Assembly (NCBI RefSeq): GCF_009729095.1
Contig: NZ_VTGX01000001.1
Location: 62,001-126,000, forward strand
Direction: 5' to 3'
Length of the DNA stretch: 64,000 bases
DNA from: Mycolicibacterium sp. CBMA 247
Lineage (GTDB): Bacteria > Actinomycetota > Actinomycetes > Mycobacteriales > Mycobacteriaceae
Positions 25,236 through 34,314 of this stretch are shown here, piece after piece. Under the pieces are notes generated by a model. That model was not told where the DNA came from, made no database searches, and saw only the letters and a list, made by a program, of their open reading frames with translations. Positions within the stretch are counted from its first letter, which is position 1. Every line of letters begins with the position of its first letter. The position numbers and the translations under genes are program-made.

Positions 25236-25931
25236 TCAGTCGGTGCTCTGAGCCGCGTCCTGTGCGTGCACGGCACGCTGCGCGGCCCGGATGGCCAGAT
25301 ACGTCACCAACGCGGCGACAGCGGTCAACGGCCAGCCCATCGCGATGCGCGCGAAGCCCAACCAACCGGTCTCGTCGGCGTCGTACAGGTACTGCTGAAC
25401 CAGAAACCGCGACGCGAACACGGCAACCCAGGTGACCGTGGCGATGTCGAACGCCACCACTGCCCTGCGGACGTCGCGCCAGGCCCGGTCGTGGGTATTC
25501 ACCCAGCCCCAGATGTAGCCGACGATCGGGCGGCGGATCACCACCGAAACCCCGAACACCACGGCCCACAGCAGCGATGTCCAGATGCCAAGCAGGAAAT
25601 AGCCTTTCGACTCCCCCACCAGATACGCGATGAGTGCGCTGACGCCTACGGCGAAGAATCCCGACACCGCGGGCTGAATGGACTCGCGGCGGATCAGCCG
25701 CCAGATGAGGATCAGTGTCGCCACACCGAGTGCGGCGGCGATCGCAGGCATCAGCCCGAACGCCGTGGACACCGGGACGAATACCACCACCGGCAGCGAC
25801 GAATAGATCAGGCCGCTGATGCCGCCCATCTGGTCCAGCACCGCCCGTCCGCCACCATGGGCAGGGGTCAGCGCCGGCTCACTCTCGGGGGGTTGAGGTG
25901 CGTTGCCTGTGTTCTTTTCGGCCTGACTCAC
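25236..25931 (-). CDS. DUF3159 membrane protein
   Basis: A 231-aa protein with a charged, proline-rich start and five to six hydrophobic segments (LIYSSLPVVVFVPVSTAFGL, FFAVGVSALIAYLVG and others). The long sequence HDRAWRDVRRAVVAFDIATV is a family block. Function unknown. GTG 25931 overlaps the stop of the OB-fold gene upstream by 4 nt (GTGA), so the two form an operon. Rv2693c counterpart. Confidence 0.8.
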   Translation of the reverse strand: MSQAEKNTGNAPQPPESEPALTPAHGGGRAVLDQMGGISGLIYSSLPVVVFVPVSTAFGLMPAIAAALGVATLILIWRLIRRESIQPAVSGFFAVGVSALIAYLVGESKGYFLLGIWTSLLWAVVFGVSVVIRRPIVGYIWGWVNTHDRAWRDVRRAVVAFDIATVTWVAVFASRFLVQQYLYDADETGWLGFARIAMGWPLTAVAALVTYLAIRAAQRAVHAQDAAQSTD

Positions 25932-26299
25932 TTCTGAATTTCGTAGCGGGGGTTGTAGATCGCCTTGGTGCCGTTCTCCAGTTTGCCGACCCGGCCGTGC
26001 ACTCGAAGGGTGCAACCCGATTCGATACCCGGGATGCGGCGCTGCCCCAGCCACACCAACAACACCGTGTCGGTACCGTCGAACAGCTCGGCCTTGATGC
26101 CGCCGGAACACCCCTTGCCGTTACATTCGACGCTGCGCAGGGTGCCGACCATTGTCACTTCCTGGCCGCGCTGGGCATCGATCGCCTTCAGCGCGCCGGT
26201 ATTGGCGGCTTCGTCGCTGAGCACTTCGACATCAAGCTGTTCGGGGTCTTCCGTCAGGCGTCGCGTAAGCCGGCGCAGATACCCTTCGGCCGTAGCCAT
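25928..26299 (-). CDS. OB-fold nucleic-acid-binding protein
   Basis: A 123-aa protein whose core (EVTMVGTLRSVECNGKGCSG, then TDTVLLVWLGQRRIPGIESG and CTLRVHGRVGKLENG) matches an OB-fold tRNA-binding or ssDNA-binding type domain. ATG 26299 has CAGGAGAGG. First gene of a two-gene unit with the DUF3159 membrane protein. Rv2694c counterpart; partner unknown. Confidence 0.78.
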   Translation of the reverse strand: MATAEGYLRRLTRRLTEDPEQLDVEVLSDEAANTGALKAIDAQRGQEVTMVGTLRSVECNGKGCSGGIKAELFDGTDTVLLVWLGQRRIPGIESGCTLRVHGRVGKLENGTKAIYNPRYEIQK

Positions 26300-26433
26300 G
26301 GCCTCTCCTGACCTTCTGCGGATCCTCTGTGAATCCGCCCAACCAAGGCCACGGTAGACCTCTTGTTCGGCGAATGCCACGTGGGGTGTGGGTCGGCACG
26401 CCGACGATTTGACGGGGCAGGCACGATCGTGTG

Positions 26434-27153
26434 ATGAGCGTCATCCTGCGCGGTGTCCCAACCGTTCTCCTGCCCGGCACCGGCTCCGACGACAACTATG
26501 TCTACCGGGCATTCTCCGGCGCTTTGCACGATGCCGACGCACTTGTGGTGACCCCGGCGCCGACTCCGGAGCGGCTCATCGAGAGCTATCTGCACGCACT
26601 GGACGACGCGGCCCGGTCCGGCCCCATCGCGGTCGGCGGGGTGTCCATCGGCGCCGTGGTAGCCGTCAGGTGGGCGCTGGACCATCCCGGCCGGGCCGTG
26701 GCGGTGCTGGCCGCCCTCCCACCCTGGACGGGTTCCTCCCAGCACGCCCCTGCCGCACTGCTGGCCCGGCAGTCGGCGGACCTGTTGCGCCGGGACGGCC
26801 TCGCGGCCACGGTCGCGCAGATGCGCGCCTCCAGCCCGCCGTGGCTGGCCGACGAACTGGCCCGCTCCTGGGTGGGCCAGTGGCCCACGCTGCCCGACGC
26901 GATGGAGCAGGCGGCCGGCTACCGCGCACCCGGCAGTGCCGAATTCGAACAGCTCAGGGTGCCCATGGGCGTCGCGGTGGCCACCGATGATCCCGTGCAT
27001 CCGGCCGAGGTCGGCTACGAATGGGTGGCCGCAGCGCCGCAGGCTGCGCTGCGGTCGGTCACCCTCGAACAGATGGGGCTCGATACCGGCGTCCTGGGGG
27101 CCGCGTGTGTGGCGGCGTTGCAGGAAGCCGCCAGCGACACTGTCGCAGGCTGA
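26434..27153 (+). CDS. Alpha/beta-hydrolase-fold protein
   Basis: A 239-aa cytosolic protein. The segment AVGGVSIGAVVAVRWALDHP near residue 69 resembles a nucleophile elbow (G-x-S-x-G), and VPMGVAVATDDPVHPAEVGY a later acid position. A clear catalytic histidine was not found, so catalysis is uncertain. A GTG (26431) and ATG (26434) are adjacent; I choose ATG. Rv2695 counterpart, diverging from the OB-fold gene. Confidence 0.75.
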   Translation: MSVILRGVPTVLLPGTGSDDNYVYRAFSGALHDADALVVTPAPTPERLIESYLHALDDAARSGPIAVGGVSIGAVVAVRWALDHPGRAVAVLAALPPWTGSSQHAPAALLARQSADLLRRDGLAATVAQMRASSPPWLADELARSWVGQWPTLPDAMEQAAGYRAPGSAEFEQLRVPMGVAVATDDPVHPAEVGYEWVAAAPQAALRSVTLEQMGLDTGVLGAACVAALQEAASDTVAG

Positions 27154-27183
27154 AGGGCGGGTATCGCTCGGTTGTGGCCGGTA

Positions 27184-27996
27184 CTACCCGCCCGTGATGG
27201 TCCGCAGCTGCTGCATCGCCGAACCCTGCACACTGCGCCGGGCCGTCGGCTCGGCCGGTGGTTGATCCTGCGGCAAGGCCTGCGTCGCGGCGGCAAGCTG
27301 CTGGGCGGCCTGCTGCACCGCGGCCTGTTGTGCCGCGGCACGCAGTTGGGCCGCCATCGGCTCGGGTAGCTCCACCTGCAGCGGTGTGCGGACCGGCAGC
27401 GGGGTCTCGCCGCGACGAATCACGCTGTCGGCCAATGACGCCCGCGCCTCGTCGGTCAGCGCATCGATGGACTCCGGGGCACCGTTGACCACACAGCGCA
27501 CCATCCAGCGGTAGCCGTCGACGCCGATGAAGCGCACGACGCCGCCATTGCCCGCGCCGACCACCTCACGGCCCCACGGTCCGTCCTGGATGCTCACCGA
27601 GCTGGCGTCCTTGCGCAGCGACTCGGCAAGCTCGCCGGCCACCTCGCGCCAAAGGCCGGCGCTCTTGGGCGCGGCGTACGCGGCGATGGTGAATCGCCCG
27701 TTGGGGGTCACCACCCACACCGCGCTGGGTGCTCCGGCCTCGTTGAGCTCGACCTGGACCTGCCCGCCATCGGGCATGGGGATCAGCACCGAGCCGAGAT
27801 CGAGCCGGCCCTGCACCGCGACGGCGGGGTCGTCGAAGTCCTCGACGTCGAACGGGCCCTCGAATTGAGCCTCAGCCCGACCCTCGCCCTGGGTCTCGTC
27901 GGTCGTGTCCACTGGGGCCGACTGGTCGACCCGCTGGTCATCGTTCTGTTCAGCCTTGTCGTCGGCCGAATCGTTCTTGCGTTTTCCGAATGCCAT
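27184..27996 (-). CDS. DUF3710 family protein
   Basis: A 270-aa protein with a charged start ([14 protein letters not shown] and acidic residues), then a conserved core (LIPMPDGGQVQVELNEAGAP and VVTPNGRFTIAAYAAPKS). The C-terminus is alanine/glutamine-rich and may be a helix. No membrane segment. It overlaps the dut stop by one base at ATG (or 4 nt if GTG 27999 is used), so it forms an operon with dut. Rv2696c counterpart, unknown function. Confidence 0.8.
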   Translation of the reverse strand: MAFGKRKNDSADDKAEQNDDQRVDQSAPVDTTDETQGEGRAEAQFEGPFDVEDFDDPAVAVQGRLDLGSVLIPMPDGGQVQVELNEAGAPSAVWVVTPNGRFTIAAYAAPKSAGLWREVAGELAESLRKDASSVSIQDGPWGREVVGAGNGGVVRFIGVDGYRWMVRCVVNGAPESIDALTDEARASLADSVIRRGETPLPVRTPLQVELPEPMAAQLRAAAQQAAVQQAAQQLAAATQALPQDQPPAEPTARRSVQGSAMQQLRTITGG

Positions 27997-28460
27997 CACA
28001 AACTCGCATGTCCGCCGGAGGAACCGTGGCCGCCGTCGCCACGGGAGGTGTCGGCCAGGCCGGCCTCGTCGAACGAGGTCACCTCGACCAACTCGGGCAG
28101 TTCTACCCGTTGAACCAACAGCTGGGCAATCCGATCACCGCGGTTGACCACGATCGGCGTGTCGGGATCGAGGTTGATCAGCGAAACCTTGATCTCGCCA
28201 CGGTAACCGGCGTCTATGGTGCCGGGGCTGTTGACGATCGAAAGGCCCACCCGTGCAGCCAAACCCGAGCGCGGATGGACCAGTCCCACCATTCCGTGCG
28301 GGATGGCCACAGCTACGCCGGTGGGCACCAGCGCCCGCTGCCCGGGGGCCAGCTCGACATCCTGCGCGCTGTAGAGGTCTACGCCCGCGTCACCATCGTG
28401 CGCCCGGCTGGGCATCGGTAGTTCGCGGTCCAATCGGACGACCGCCAGAGAGGTGGACAC
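27996..28460 (-). CDS. dut: dUTPase (deoxyuridine 5'-triphosphate nucleotidohydrolase)
   Basis: A 154-aa enzyme that hydrolyses dUTP to dUMP and pyrophosphate, keeping uracil out of DNA and supplying thymidylate synthesis. Motifs 1 to 5 are visible: [53 protein letters not shown] and [15 protein letters not shown] at the C-terminus. Length equals the M. tuberculosis enzyme. Start GTG 28460 follows a TAATCT hexamer by 8 nt and no Shine-Dalgarno exists. Confidence 0.97.
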   Translation of the reverse strand: MSTSLAVVRLDRELPMPSRAHDGDAGVDLYSAQDVELAPGQRALVPTGVAVAIPHGMVGLVHPRSGLAARVGLSIVNSPGTIDAGYRGEIKVSLINLDPDTPIVVNRGDRIAQLLVQRVELPELVEVTSFDEAGLADTSRGDGGHGSSGGHASL

Positions 28461-28485
28461 GACGTCACAGATTACTCTGAGCCGC
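28461..28485. promoter_or_regulatory. Overlapping divergent leaderless promoters of dut and the DUF3093 gene
   Basis: The 25-bp gap between the two GTG start codons contains TACTCT (28473-28478, plus, 7 nt before GTG 28486) and TAATCT (28469-28474 read on the minus strand, 8 nt before GTG 28460). The two -10 hexamers share two bases. Binding of polymerase to one should exclude the other, which would create a competitive switch. Based on the TANNNT rule, not on measured starts. Confidence 0.5.
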
Positions 28486-28962
28486 GTGTCGGACACGCGT
28501 GCAACCACCCAAAGCGTTCATTACCGCGAACGTTTGTGGGTGCCGTGGTGGTGGTCGCTGCCCGCTGCCGTGCTGGCAGGGGTGATTGCATTCGAGATCG
28601 GCCTGGCGGCCCCGGCCATTCCGGCATGGCTGCCGTACGTGCTGCTCTTCGGCGTGGCGGCGGCCGTGCTGATGTGGTTCAGCAAGACCGAACTGAAGGT
28701 GGTCCACCACGACGGCGACGCCGAGTTGTGGATCGGCGACGCGCACCTGCCGACCAGCGTCATCTCCCGTGCCGCCGAGGTGCCGCGGTCGGCGAAGTCG
28801 GCCGCATTGGGCCGTCAACTCGATCCCGCTGCTTACGTCGTCCACCGTGCCTGGGTAGGACCCATGGTCCTGGTTGTGCTCGACGATCCGGATGACCCCA
28901 CCCCGTACTGGCTCATCAGCTCGCGCCATCCGGATCGTGTGCTCGCTGCGCTCCGCGGCTGA
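28486..28962 (+). CDS. DUF3093 membrane protein
   Basis: A 158-aa protein with two hydrophobic segments ([18 protein letters not shown] and [14 protein letters not shown]) and a C-terminal cytosolic domain ([38 protein letters not shown]). Rv2698 counterpart of unknown function. GTG 28486 is chosen from the TACTCT hexamer 7 nt upstream. Its last codons run into a 26-bp tandem repeat. Confidence 0.8.
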   Translation: MSDTRATTQSVHYRERLWVPWWWSLPAAVLAGVIAFEIGLAAPAIPAWLPYVLLFGVAAAVLMWFSKTELKVVHHDGDAELWIGDAHLPTSVISRAAEVPRSAKSAALGRQLDPAAYVVHRAWVGPMVLVVLDDPDDPTPYWLISSRHPDRVLAALRG

Positions 28963-29028
28963 GCCGCGAATCGAGCCACCGCGGCCGAGCCGCGAATCGA
29001 GCCACCGCGGCCGAGCCGCGAATCGAGA
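28959..29028 (+). repeat. 26-bp tandem repeat, 2.7 copies
   Basis: The unit CCGAGCCGCGAATCGAGCCA plus CCGCGG occurs at 28959-28984 (first copy begins CT), 28985-29010 and as a partial copy at 29011-29028. It includes the stop codon of the DUF3093 gene and the gap before the convergent DUF4193 gene. Confidence 0.85.
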
Positions 29029-29048
29029 CCCAGCGACTGATGCGGCCG

Positions 29049-29351
29049 TCAGGCAGCGCAGTCCGTGCAGATCATCACGCCGTTCTTCTCGCTGGCCAGC
29101 CGGCTCCGGTGATGCACCAGAAAACAGCTGGAGCACGTGAACTCGTCGGCCTGCTTCGGCACCACTCGCACCGAGAGTTCTTCGCCGGACAGATCTGCGC
29201 CCGGTAGCTCGAACGATTCGGCGGATTCCGATTCGTCGACATCCACCACGGCGGACTGCGCCTCGTTGCGCCGCGCCTTGAGCTCTTCCAACGAGTCCTC
29301 GGAAACCTCGTCAGTTTCAGATCGCCGCGGGGCGTCGTAGTCGGTAGCCAT
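29049..29351 (-). CDS. DUF4193 zinc-ribbon protein
   Basis: A 100-aa protein, the length known for Rv2699c. The C-terminal half contains FTCSSCFLVHHRSRL and MICTDCAA, a Cys-x-x-Cys/Cys-x-x-Cys pair expected to bind zinc. The N-terminus is acidic and helical (VSEDSLEELKARRNEAQ). ATG 29351 has GGGAGGGG upstream. The role is not known; an RNA-polymerase-associated or ribosome-associated function has not been shown from sequence. Confidence 0.88.
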   Translation of the reverse strand: MATDYDAPRRSETDEVSEDSLEELKARRNEAQSAVVDVDESESAESFELPGADLSGEELSVRVVPKQADEFTCSSCFLVHHRSRLASEKNGVMICTDCAA

Positions 29352-29504
29352 CGTCTGTGTCCCCTCCCTTACCTTGCAGCAGAGCTTTGTACCAGCGTCG
29401 AACGCATTCCCCAAATGATTCGTGCCCGTATTGCCACACGTTTCAGTGTGATTTGCATCACACTACCGTCTGAGCTCTGCTGCGTCGGCGAACGCCGTTG
29501 CCCT

Positions 29505-29510
29505 TAGAGT
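29505..29510 (+). promoter_or_regulatory. -10 element (TAGAGT) of cei
   Basis: TAGAGT ends 6 nt before GTG 29517, in the gap between the divergent DUF4193 gene and cei. Fits a leaderless start. Confidence 0.45.
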
Positions 29511-29516
29511 GCATGT

Positions 29517-30167
29517 GTGGTCGCGCAAATCACCGATGGCACAGCCTTCGACCGGCATGGTCGACCGTTCCGTCGGCGCAGTTTCATTCCCGGCATTGTG
29601 CTCTTCGTCGCACTGGCGCTGGTGACGCTCATCGTCTGGATCATCGCGCTCAATCAACCCGCCGATGTGCACGAGGCGACGGTCTGCAACGCCCCGCCGC
29701 CCGCCACCGACCCGGCAACCCCGAAGCTGGGCGAACAGGTGGCCCGCTCGGCGATGACCGACGTCACACCGGCACCACTGGCCGACACCCGGATCCGGGT
29801 GCTCAACGCCAGCGGCCAGGGCGGCCAAGCCGGCGAGGTGGCCGGCGCGCTGCGTGATCTGGGCTTCGCTCAGCCCGAGGCCTCCAACGACCCGGTCTAC
29901 GCCAGCACGCGGCTGGAATGCCAGGGTCAGATCCGGTTCGGCCCGTCCGGCCGCGCAGCTGCCGCGGCCGTGTGGCTGGTGGCCCCGTGCACCGAGCTGT
30001 TCCAGGACGAAAGGCCGGACGCCACGGTCGATCTCGCCCTTGGCACCGAGTTCAGTGAACTGGCCAGCAACGATGACATCAACGCCGTGCTGGCCAGCCT
30101 GCGGCCCGACGCCACCGCACCGTCCGACTCCGCGCTGCTGTCAAAGATCCATACCGGCGCCTGCTAA
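29517..30167 (+). CDS. cei: Envelope integrity protein Cei (LytR C-terminal domain)
   Basis: A 216-aa single-pass protein: a cytosolic stretch, a transmembrane segment near residues 25-45 (SFIPGIVLFVALALVTLIVW), and an external LytR_C-like domain (TRIRVLNASGQGGQAGEVAG). Rv2700 counterpart, shown in M. tuberculosis to be needed for envelope integrity and virulence. The GTG start has TAGAGT 6 nt upstream. The 3' end overlaps the convergent suhB by 27 nt. Confidence 0.9.
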   Translation: MVAQITDGTAFDRHGRPFRRRSFIPGIVLFVALALVTLIVWIIALNQPADVHEATVCNAPPPATDPATPKLGEQVARSAMTDVTPAPLADTRIRVLNASGQGGQAGEVAGALRDLGFAQPEASNDPVYASTRLECQGQIRFGPSGRAAAAAVWLVAPCTELFQDERPDATVDLALGTEFSELASNDDINAVLASLRPDATAPSDSALLSKIHTGAC

Positions 30168-30989
30168 CGCCTCGTGCAGGGCGTCGGCGATGCCCGGCGC
30201 CGACGCTCCCACGTACTCGGCGCCGACAGCGGTCGGCAACCACACCGTGGCGCCCGCCTCTGCGGCGATCAGGGCCGCCGCGGCCCAGTCCCAGACCTGG
30301 ACGCCCTCTTCGTAGTACGCATCCAGTTGACCGGCCGCGACCATACACAGGTCGAGCGCGCACGAACCGATACGGCGCACATCGCGCACCGACGGCAGCA
30401 CCCCGGCCAACACGCCGGCCTGCCGCGCGCGCTGGTCAGGGTCGTAGGCGAACCCGGTGCCCAGCAACGTCATGGACAGCTCCTCGACACCACTGCACCG
30501 CAGCGGGGTCCGCACCCCGGCCCGCACGACCTGGGCCCCATGCCCCAGGGCAGCCGAGTACACCTCGCCGGCGGGCACATTCGCCACGGCTCCGGCCACC
30601 GACCGCCCGTCGTACTGCACAGCCACCGACACCGCGTAGGCCGGGATTCCGTAGACGAAGTTCACCGTGCCGTCGATCGGGTCGATCACCCAACTCAGCC
30701 CCCGACGACCGTCCTGCTGGCCGCCCTCTTCCTCACCCAGGATCGCCTCCCCCGGACGCAAAACTGCCAGCCGCTCACGCAACCACCGCTCGGTTTCGGT
30801 GTCGACGATCGTGACGGGGTCGGTCGGGGTGCTCTTGGCCCGCACCGCGCCGGAGGCCGGTGCGCCGGTGGAGTTCGCGACGGGGCCGAACACCTCGGCG
30901 CGCCTGCGCGCGACGAACTCTGCGGCGTCGGTGGCCAGTTGCTCGGCCACGACCCGCAAGGCGGGAGCATCGAAACTGTTGTCGTTCAC
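30141..30989 (-). CDS. suhB: Inositol monophosphatase family phosphatase (SuhB)
   Basis: A 282-aa metal-dependent phosphatase. The lithium-sensitive-phosphatase signatures are present: AILGEEEGG, SWVIDPIDGTVNFVYGIP, and C-terminal VWDWAAAALIAAEAG, which carry the metal-binding acids. It hydrolyses inositol monophosphates; myo-inositol is used for phosphatidylinositol, LAM and mycothiol in mycobacteria. Rv2701c counterpart. Confidence 0.94.
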   Translation of the reverse strand: MNDNSFDAPALRVVAEQLATDAAEFVARRRAEVFGPVANSTGAPASGAVRAKSTPTDPVTIVDTETERWLRERLAVLRPGEAILGEEEGGQQDGRRGLSWVIDPIDGTVNFVYGIPAYAVSVAVQYDGRSVAGAVANVPAGEVYSAALGHGAQVVRAGVRTPLRCSGVEELSMTLLGTGFAYDPDQRARQAGVLAGVLPSVRDVRRIGSCALDLCMVAAGQLDAYYEEGVQVWDWAAAALIAAEAGATVWLPTAVGAEYVGASAPGIADALHEALAGAGMDL

Positions 30990-31179
30990 GGCTCCATCGC
31001 AACATCTTCTGGCCGAAAAGTCGCTTCCCTCCGGATGGCGGACCGCACGCGGACGCGTTGTCGATCTTCAGCGTTGAACTACGGCGCGCGGTTCAACGAC
31101 TAGGGTGGGAGCGCGCCTTGGTTTGTCCCTCAGCCTGTCCGACAGCCTCATCACTGCCTGTCCCGCAAAGGAGCACCCC

Positions 31180-32001
31180 ATGACCGCACCCGACGCACCC
31201 GCGGCAGATCCGGTTTCCACCGTCGATGCCCAACGCCGCGGATTCGGTGTCGACGTCGGCGGCAGCGGGATCAAGGGCGGCATCGTCGACCTCGACACCG
31301 GGCAACTCGTCGGCGAGCGGTTCAAGCTCGACACGCCGCAACCATCCACCCCGGAGTCCGTGGCGAAAACGGTGGCCGCAGTGGTGGCCGAGTTCGGCTG
31401 GACCGGCAGCGTGGGCGTCACCTACCCGGGCGTGGTCACCGACGGCATCGTGCGAACCGCTGCCAACGTCGACAAGGGCTGGATCGGCGTGAACGCCGCC
31501 GAGGTGATCAGCACCGCGCTCGGCGGGCAGCCGGTGAAAGTGCTCAACGACGCCGACGCGGCCGGCCTCGCCGAGGAGCATTACGGGGCAGGCAAGGACG
31601 AATCTGGTGTCGTCGTTTTGCTGACCTTCGGCACCGGCATCGGCTCGGCGGTGATCCACAACGGTGTGTTGTTGCCCAACACCGAGTTTGGCCACCTGGA
31701 GGTGGACGGCAAGGAGGCCGAGCACCGGGCCGCGTCCTCGGTCAAGGAGCACAAGGGGTGGAGTTACGCGCGCTGGAGCGAAGAGGTGAACAAGGTTCTG
31801 GTGACGATCGAGAACGCGATCTGGCCGGACCTGTTCATCGCCGGGGGCGGCATCAGCCGGAAGGCCGACAAGTGGCTGCCGCTGCTGAAGATCCGCACCC
31901 CGATCGTCCCGGCGGCGTTGCTCAACAGCGCGGGCATCGTGGGCGCCGCCATGGCCTGCCAGATACCGGGGGCTATCAACCCGCAAACTACCGATGGGTA
32001 A
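31180..32001 (+). CDS. ppgK: Polyphosphate/ATP glucokinase
   Basis: A 273-aa ROK-type kinase that phosphorylates glucose using inorganic polyphosphate or ATP. The phosphate-binding motif GVDVGGSGIKGGIVDLDTG is near residue 22, the second VLLTFGTGIGSAVIHNG and the catalytic-acid segment LNDADAAGLAEEHYG are visible. ATG 31180 has AAAGGAG upstream. Upstream (31072-31097) an inverted repeat GTTGAAC/GTTCAAC lies beside a TAGGGT hexamer that may be a promoter. Rv2702 counterpart. Confidence 0.95.
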   Translation: MTAPDAPAADPVSTVDAQRRGFGVDVGGSGIKGGIVDLDTGQLVGERFKLDTPQPSTPESVAKTVAAVVAEFGWTGSVGVTYPGVVTDGIVRTAANVDKGWIGVNAAEVISTALGGQPVKVLNDADAAGLAEEHYGAGKDESGVVVLLTFGTGIGSAVIHNGVLLPNTEFGHLEVDGKEAEHRAASSVKEHKGWSYARWSEEVNKVLVTIENAIWPDLFIAGGGISRKADKWLPLLKIRTPIVPAALLNSAGIVGAAMACQIPGAINPQTTDG

Positions 32002-32069
32002 CTTCGCTGGTTCGGCCGGTCCCGGAGTCAATATTTGCCGCTCGGCACGGCGAACACCCACACTGTCGT

Positions 32070-32075
32070 TACAAT
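32070..32075 (+). promoter_or_regulatory. Possible -10 element (TACAAT) of sigA
   Basis: TACAAT is the best -10-like hexamer in the 205-bp gap before sigA. No good -35 was found and no start site can be confirmed. The leader would be about 125 nt. Confidence 0.25.
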
Positions 32076-32206
32076 GGTCCTCGGCGGCCGCCTACCGAAT
32101 AGCGGTGAATATCCCAGCCGATAACAACGCCAACATTCGATAGCAGACGCTTTCGGTGGAGTATGCCCATGCCCACCGAGAATTTCGTGAGACCGAAAGG
32201 GTGTAC

Positions 32207-33655
32207 GTGGCAGCGACAAAGGCAAGCCCGGCAACCGACGAGCCGGTGAAGCGCACCGCTACCAAGACTCCCGCCAAGAAGGCCCCGGCCAAGCGGGTAG
32301 CCAAGAGCACTGCAGCCAAGGCCGAGGGCGGCACCGCCACCAAGCCGCGTGCCGCAGTCAAGAAGGCCCCGGCCAAGCGGGCAGCCAAGGGCGCGGCGAC
32401 CAAACCCGAGGACGTCAACGACGACCTGGAGACCACCGACGACCTGGCCGATCCGGGCGAGGATCTCGACGTCGACGACTCCGACCTCGAGCTCGACGAC
32501 GATCTCGACACCGACGACGACGTCGAAGAATCCGACGAGGATGACGAGGCCGAAGGCAAGGACGCCAAGGACGCCAAGGACGCCAAGGCCGCCGCACCGG
32601 CGGCCGCCAAGCCCGCAAAGGGCCAAGAGGAGCATCCCGAGCCGTCCGACAAGGACAAGGCCTCCGGCGACTTCGTGTGGGACGAGGAAGAGTCCGAGGC
32701 GCTACGGCAGGCCCGCAAGGACGCCGAGCTCACCGCATCAGCCGACTCGGTGCGCGCCTACCTCAAGCAGATCGGCAAGGTCGCGCTGCTCAACGCCGAG
32801 GAAGAGGTCGAGCTCGCCAAGCGCATCGAGGCCGGCCTGTTCGCCACCCAGAAGATGGTCGAATTCGCCGAAAAGGGCGAGAAGCTGACCACCCAGGTGC
32901 GGCGCGACTTCCAGTGGATCTGCCGTGACGGCGACCGCGCGAAAAACCATCTGCTGGAAGCCAACCTGCGTCTGGTGGTGTCGCTGGCCAAGCGCTACAC
33001 CGGCCGTGGCATGGCGTTCCTGGACCTGATCCAGGAAGGCAACCTGGGCCTGATTCGTGCCGTCGAGAAGTTCGACTACACCAAGGGCTACAAGTTCTCG
33101 ACGTACGCCACCTGGTGGATCCGCCAGGCCATCACCCGCGCCATGGCCGACCAGGCCCGCACCATCCGTATCCCGGTGCACATGGTCGAGGTGATCAACA
33201 AGCTGGGCCGCATCCAGCGCGAGCTGCTACAGGACCTGGGCCGCGAGCCCACGCCCGAAGAGCTGGCCAAGGAAATGGACATCACGCCGGAGAAGGTGCT
33301 GGAGATCCAGCAGTACGCGCGTGAACCCATCTCGCTGGACCAGACCATCGGCGACGAGGGCGACAGCCAGCTCGGCGACTTCATCGAGGACTCCGAGGCC
33401 GTGGTGGCCGTGGATGCCGTGTCCTTCACGCTGCTGCAGGATCAGCTGCAATCCGTGCTGGAGACGTTGTCCGAGCGCGAGGCCGGCGTGGTCCGGCTGC
33501 GCTTCGGCCTGACCGACGGTCAGCCGCGCACCCTTGATGAAATCGGCCAGGTCTACGGCGTGACGCGTGAGCGCATCCGCCAGATCGAGTCCAAGACCAT
33601 GAGCAAGCTGCGGCACCCGAGCCGCTCCCAGGTGCTGCGCGACTACCTGGACTGA
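32207..33655 (+). CDS. sigA: Principal RNA polymerase sigma factor SigA
   Basis: A 482-aa primary sigma factor. After a low-complexity N-terminus (two repeats of KKAPAKR, then acidic stretches) the conserved region 1.2-2 begins at [20 protein letters not shown]. Region 2 carries [20 protein letters not shown] and [17 protein letters not shown], region 3 the [12 protein letters not shown] block, region 4 the helix-turn-helix [23 protein letters not shown] 32207 has AAAGG upstream and matches the mycobacterial start MAATKAS. The N-terminal low-complexity part is shorter than in M. tuberculosis. Rv2703 counterpart. Confidence 0.97.
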   Translation: MAATKASPATDEPVKRTATKTPAKKAPAKRVAKSTAAKAEGGTATKPRAAVKKAPAKRAAKGAATKPEDVNDDLETTDDLADPGEDLDVDDSDLELDDDLDTDDDVEESDEDDEAEGKDAKDAKDAKAAAPAAAKPAKGQEEHPEPSDKDKASGDFVWDEEESEALRQARKDAELTASADSVRAYLKQIGKVALLNAEEEVELAKRIEAGLFATQKMVEFAEKGEKLTTQVRRDFQWICRDGDRAKNHLLEANLRLVVSLAKRYTGRGMAFLDLIQEGNLGLIRAVEKFDYTKGYKFSTYATWWIRQAITRAMADQARTIRIPVHMVEVINKLGRIQRELLQDLGREPTPEELAKEMDITPEKVLEIQQYAREPISLDQTIGDEGDSQLGDFIEDSEAVVAVDAVSFTLLQDQLQSVLETLSEREAGVVRLRFGLTDGQPRTLDEIGQVYGVTRERIRQIESKTMSKLRHPSRSQVLRDYLD

Positions 33656-33686
33656 CATTGTGTGCGGTGCCCTGCGCGCCGCGAGA

Positions 33687-33737
33687 ACGACGGAACGGTT
33701 GCCCGACCATCAGGTTGGGCAACCGTTTCGTCGTTTT
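33687..33737 (+). terminator. Rho-independent terminator of sigA
   Basis: A 22-nt stem (left ACGACGGAACGGTTGCCCGA plus CC, right GGTTGGGCAACCGTTTCGTC plus GT) with a 4-nt loop (ATCA) has only two non-Watson-Crick pairs, both G-U type, and is followed by TTTT. It lies 31 nt after the sigA stop. Confidence 0.75.
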
Positions 33738-33764
33738 GGGCCTTGGAGGCCTCGCAAGCGCGGG

Positions 33765-34314
33765 GCCCTGCTGCCGGTACTGAACCGTGGTTTCCCAGTG
33801 GTGGAAACGATGACCGGGGCGCAGGCCAGGGCCGCGGTCCGGGCCCGGTTCCGACCCATGGACCGGCCTCAGCCGATCGGCGCTGTCGAGGAACGGACGG
33901 TACCGGGGACCGAGGGCGATATGCCGGTCCCCATCTATTGGCCGGCAACGCCTTCCAAGACCCCCGCACCGGTGATGGTATTCGCGGCGGATTCGTGTTT
34001 TGCGACCTCGACACCCACGACGACCTGTGCCGGTCGCTGTCCAACGGCATCGGTGCGGTGGTGGTGTCCGTCGCCTACCGACTGGCGCCCGAGTCGCGGT
34101 GGCCGGCACCGGCCGACGATGTGTACGCGGCACTGTGCTGGGCCGCGCGCACGGCCGACGAGCTCGGCGGTGACGTGACCGTGACCATCCCGATGCCACA
34201 CAACTTCGCGCGGCCCTGTCCGGCCTTCCGCCGGCAGTGGTGATCACCGCCGGTTTCGACCCGCTGCGGTTCGAGGACGACCGCTACGCCGAAGCGCTTG
34301 CGGCCGAGGGGGTT
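33765..34314 (+). pseudogene. Decayed lipase/esterase of the hormone-sensitive-lipase family
   Basis: Three pieces in different frames resemble a mycobacterial Lip-type esterase. The first has LLPVLNRGFPVVETMTGAQA; the second follows a frameshift at about 33983, reading GGFVFCDLDTHDDLCRSLSN and YRLAPESRWPAPADDVYAAL; the third (from about 34222) reads [20 protein letters not shown]. The oxyanion HGGG is damaged and the GDSAGG nucleophile region between the second and third pieces is missing, so the gene cannot work. The 3' end runs into the monooxygenase fragment. Confidence 0.7.
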
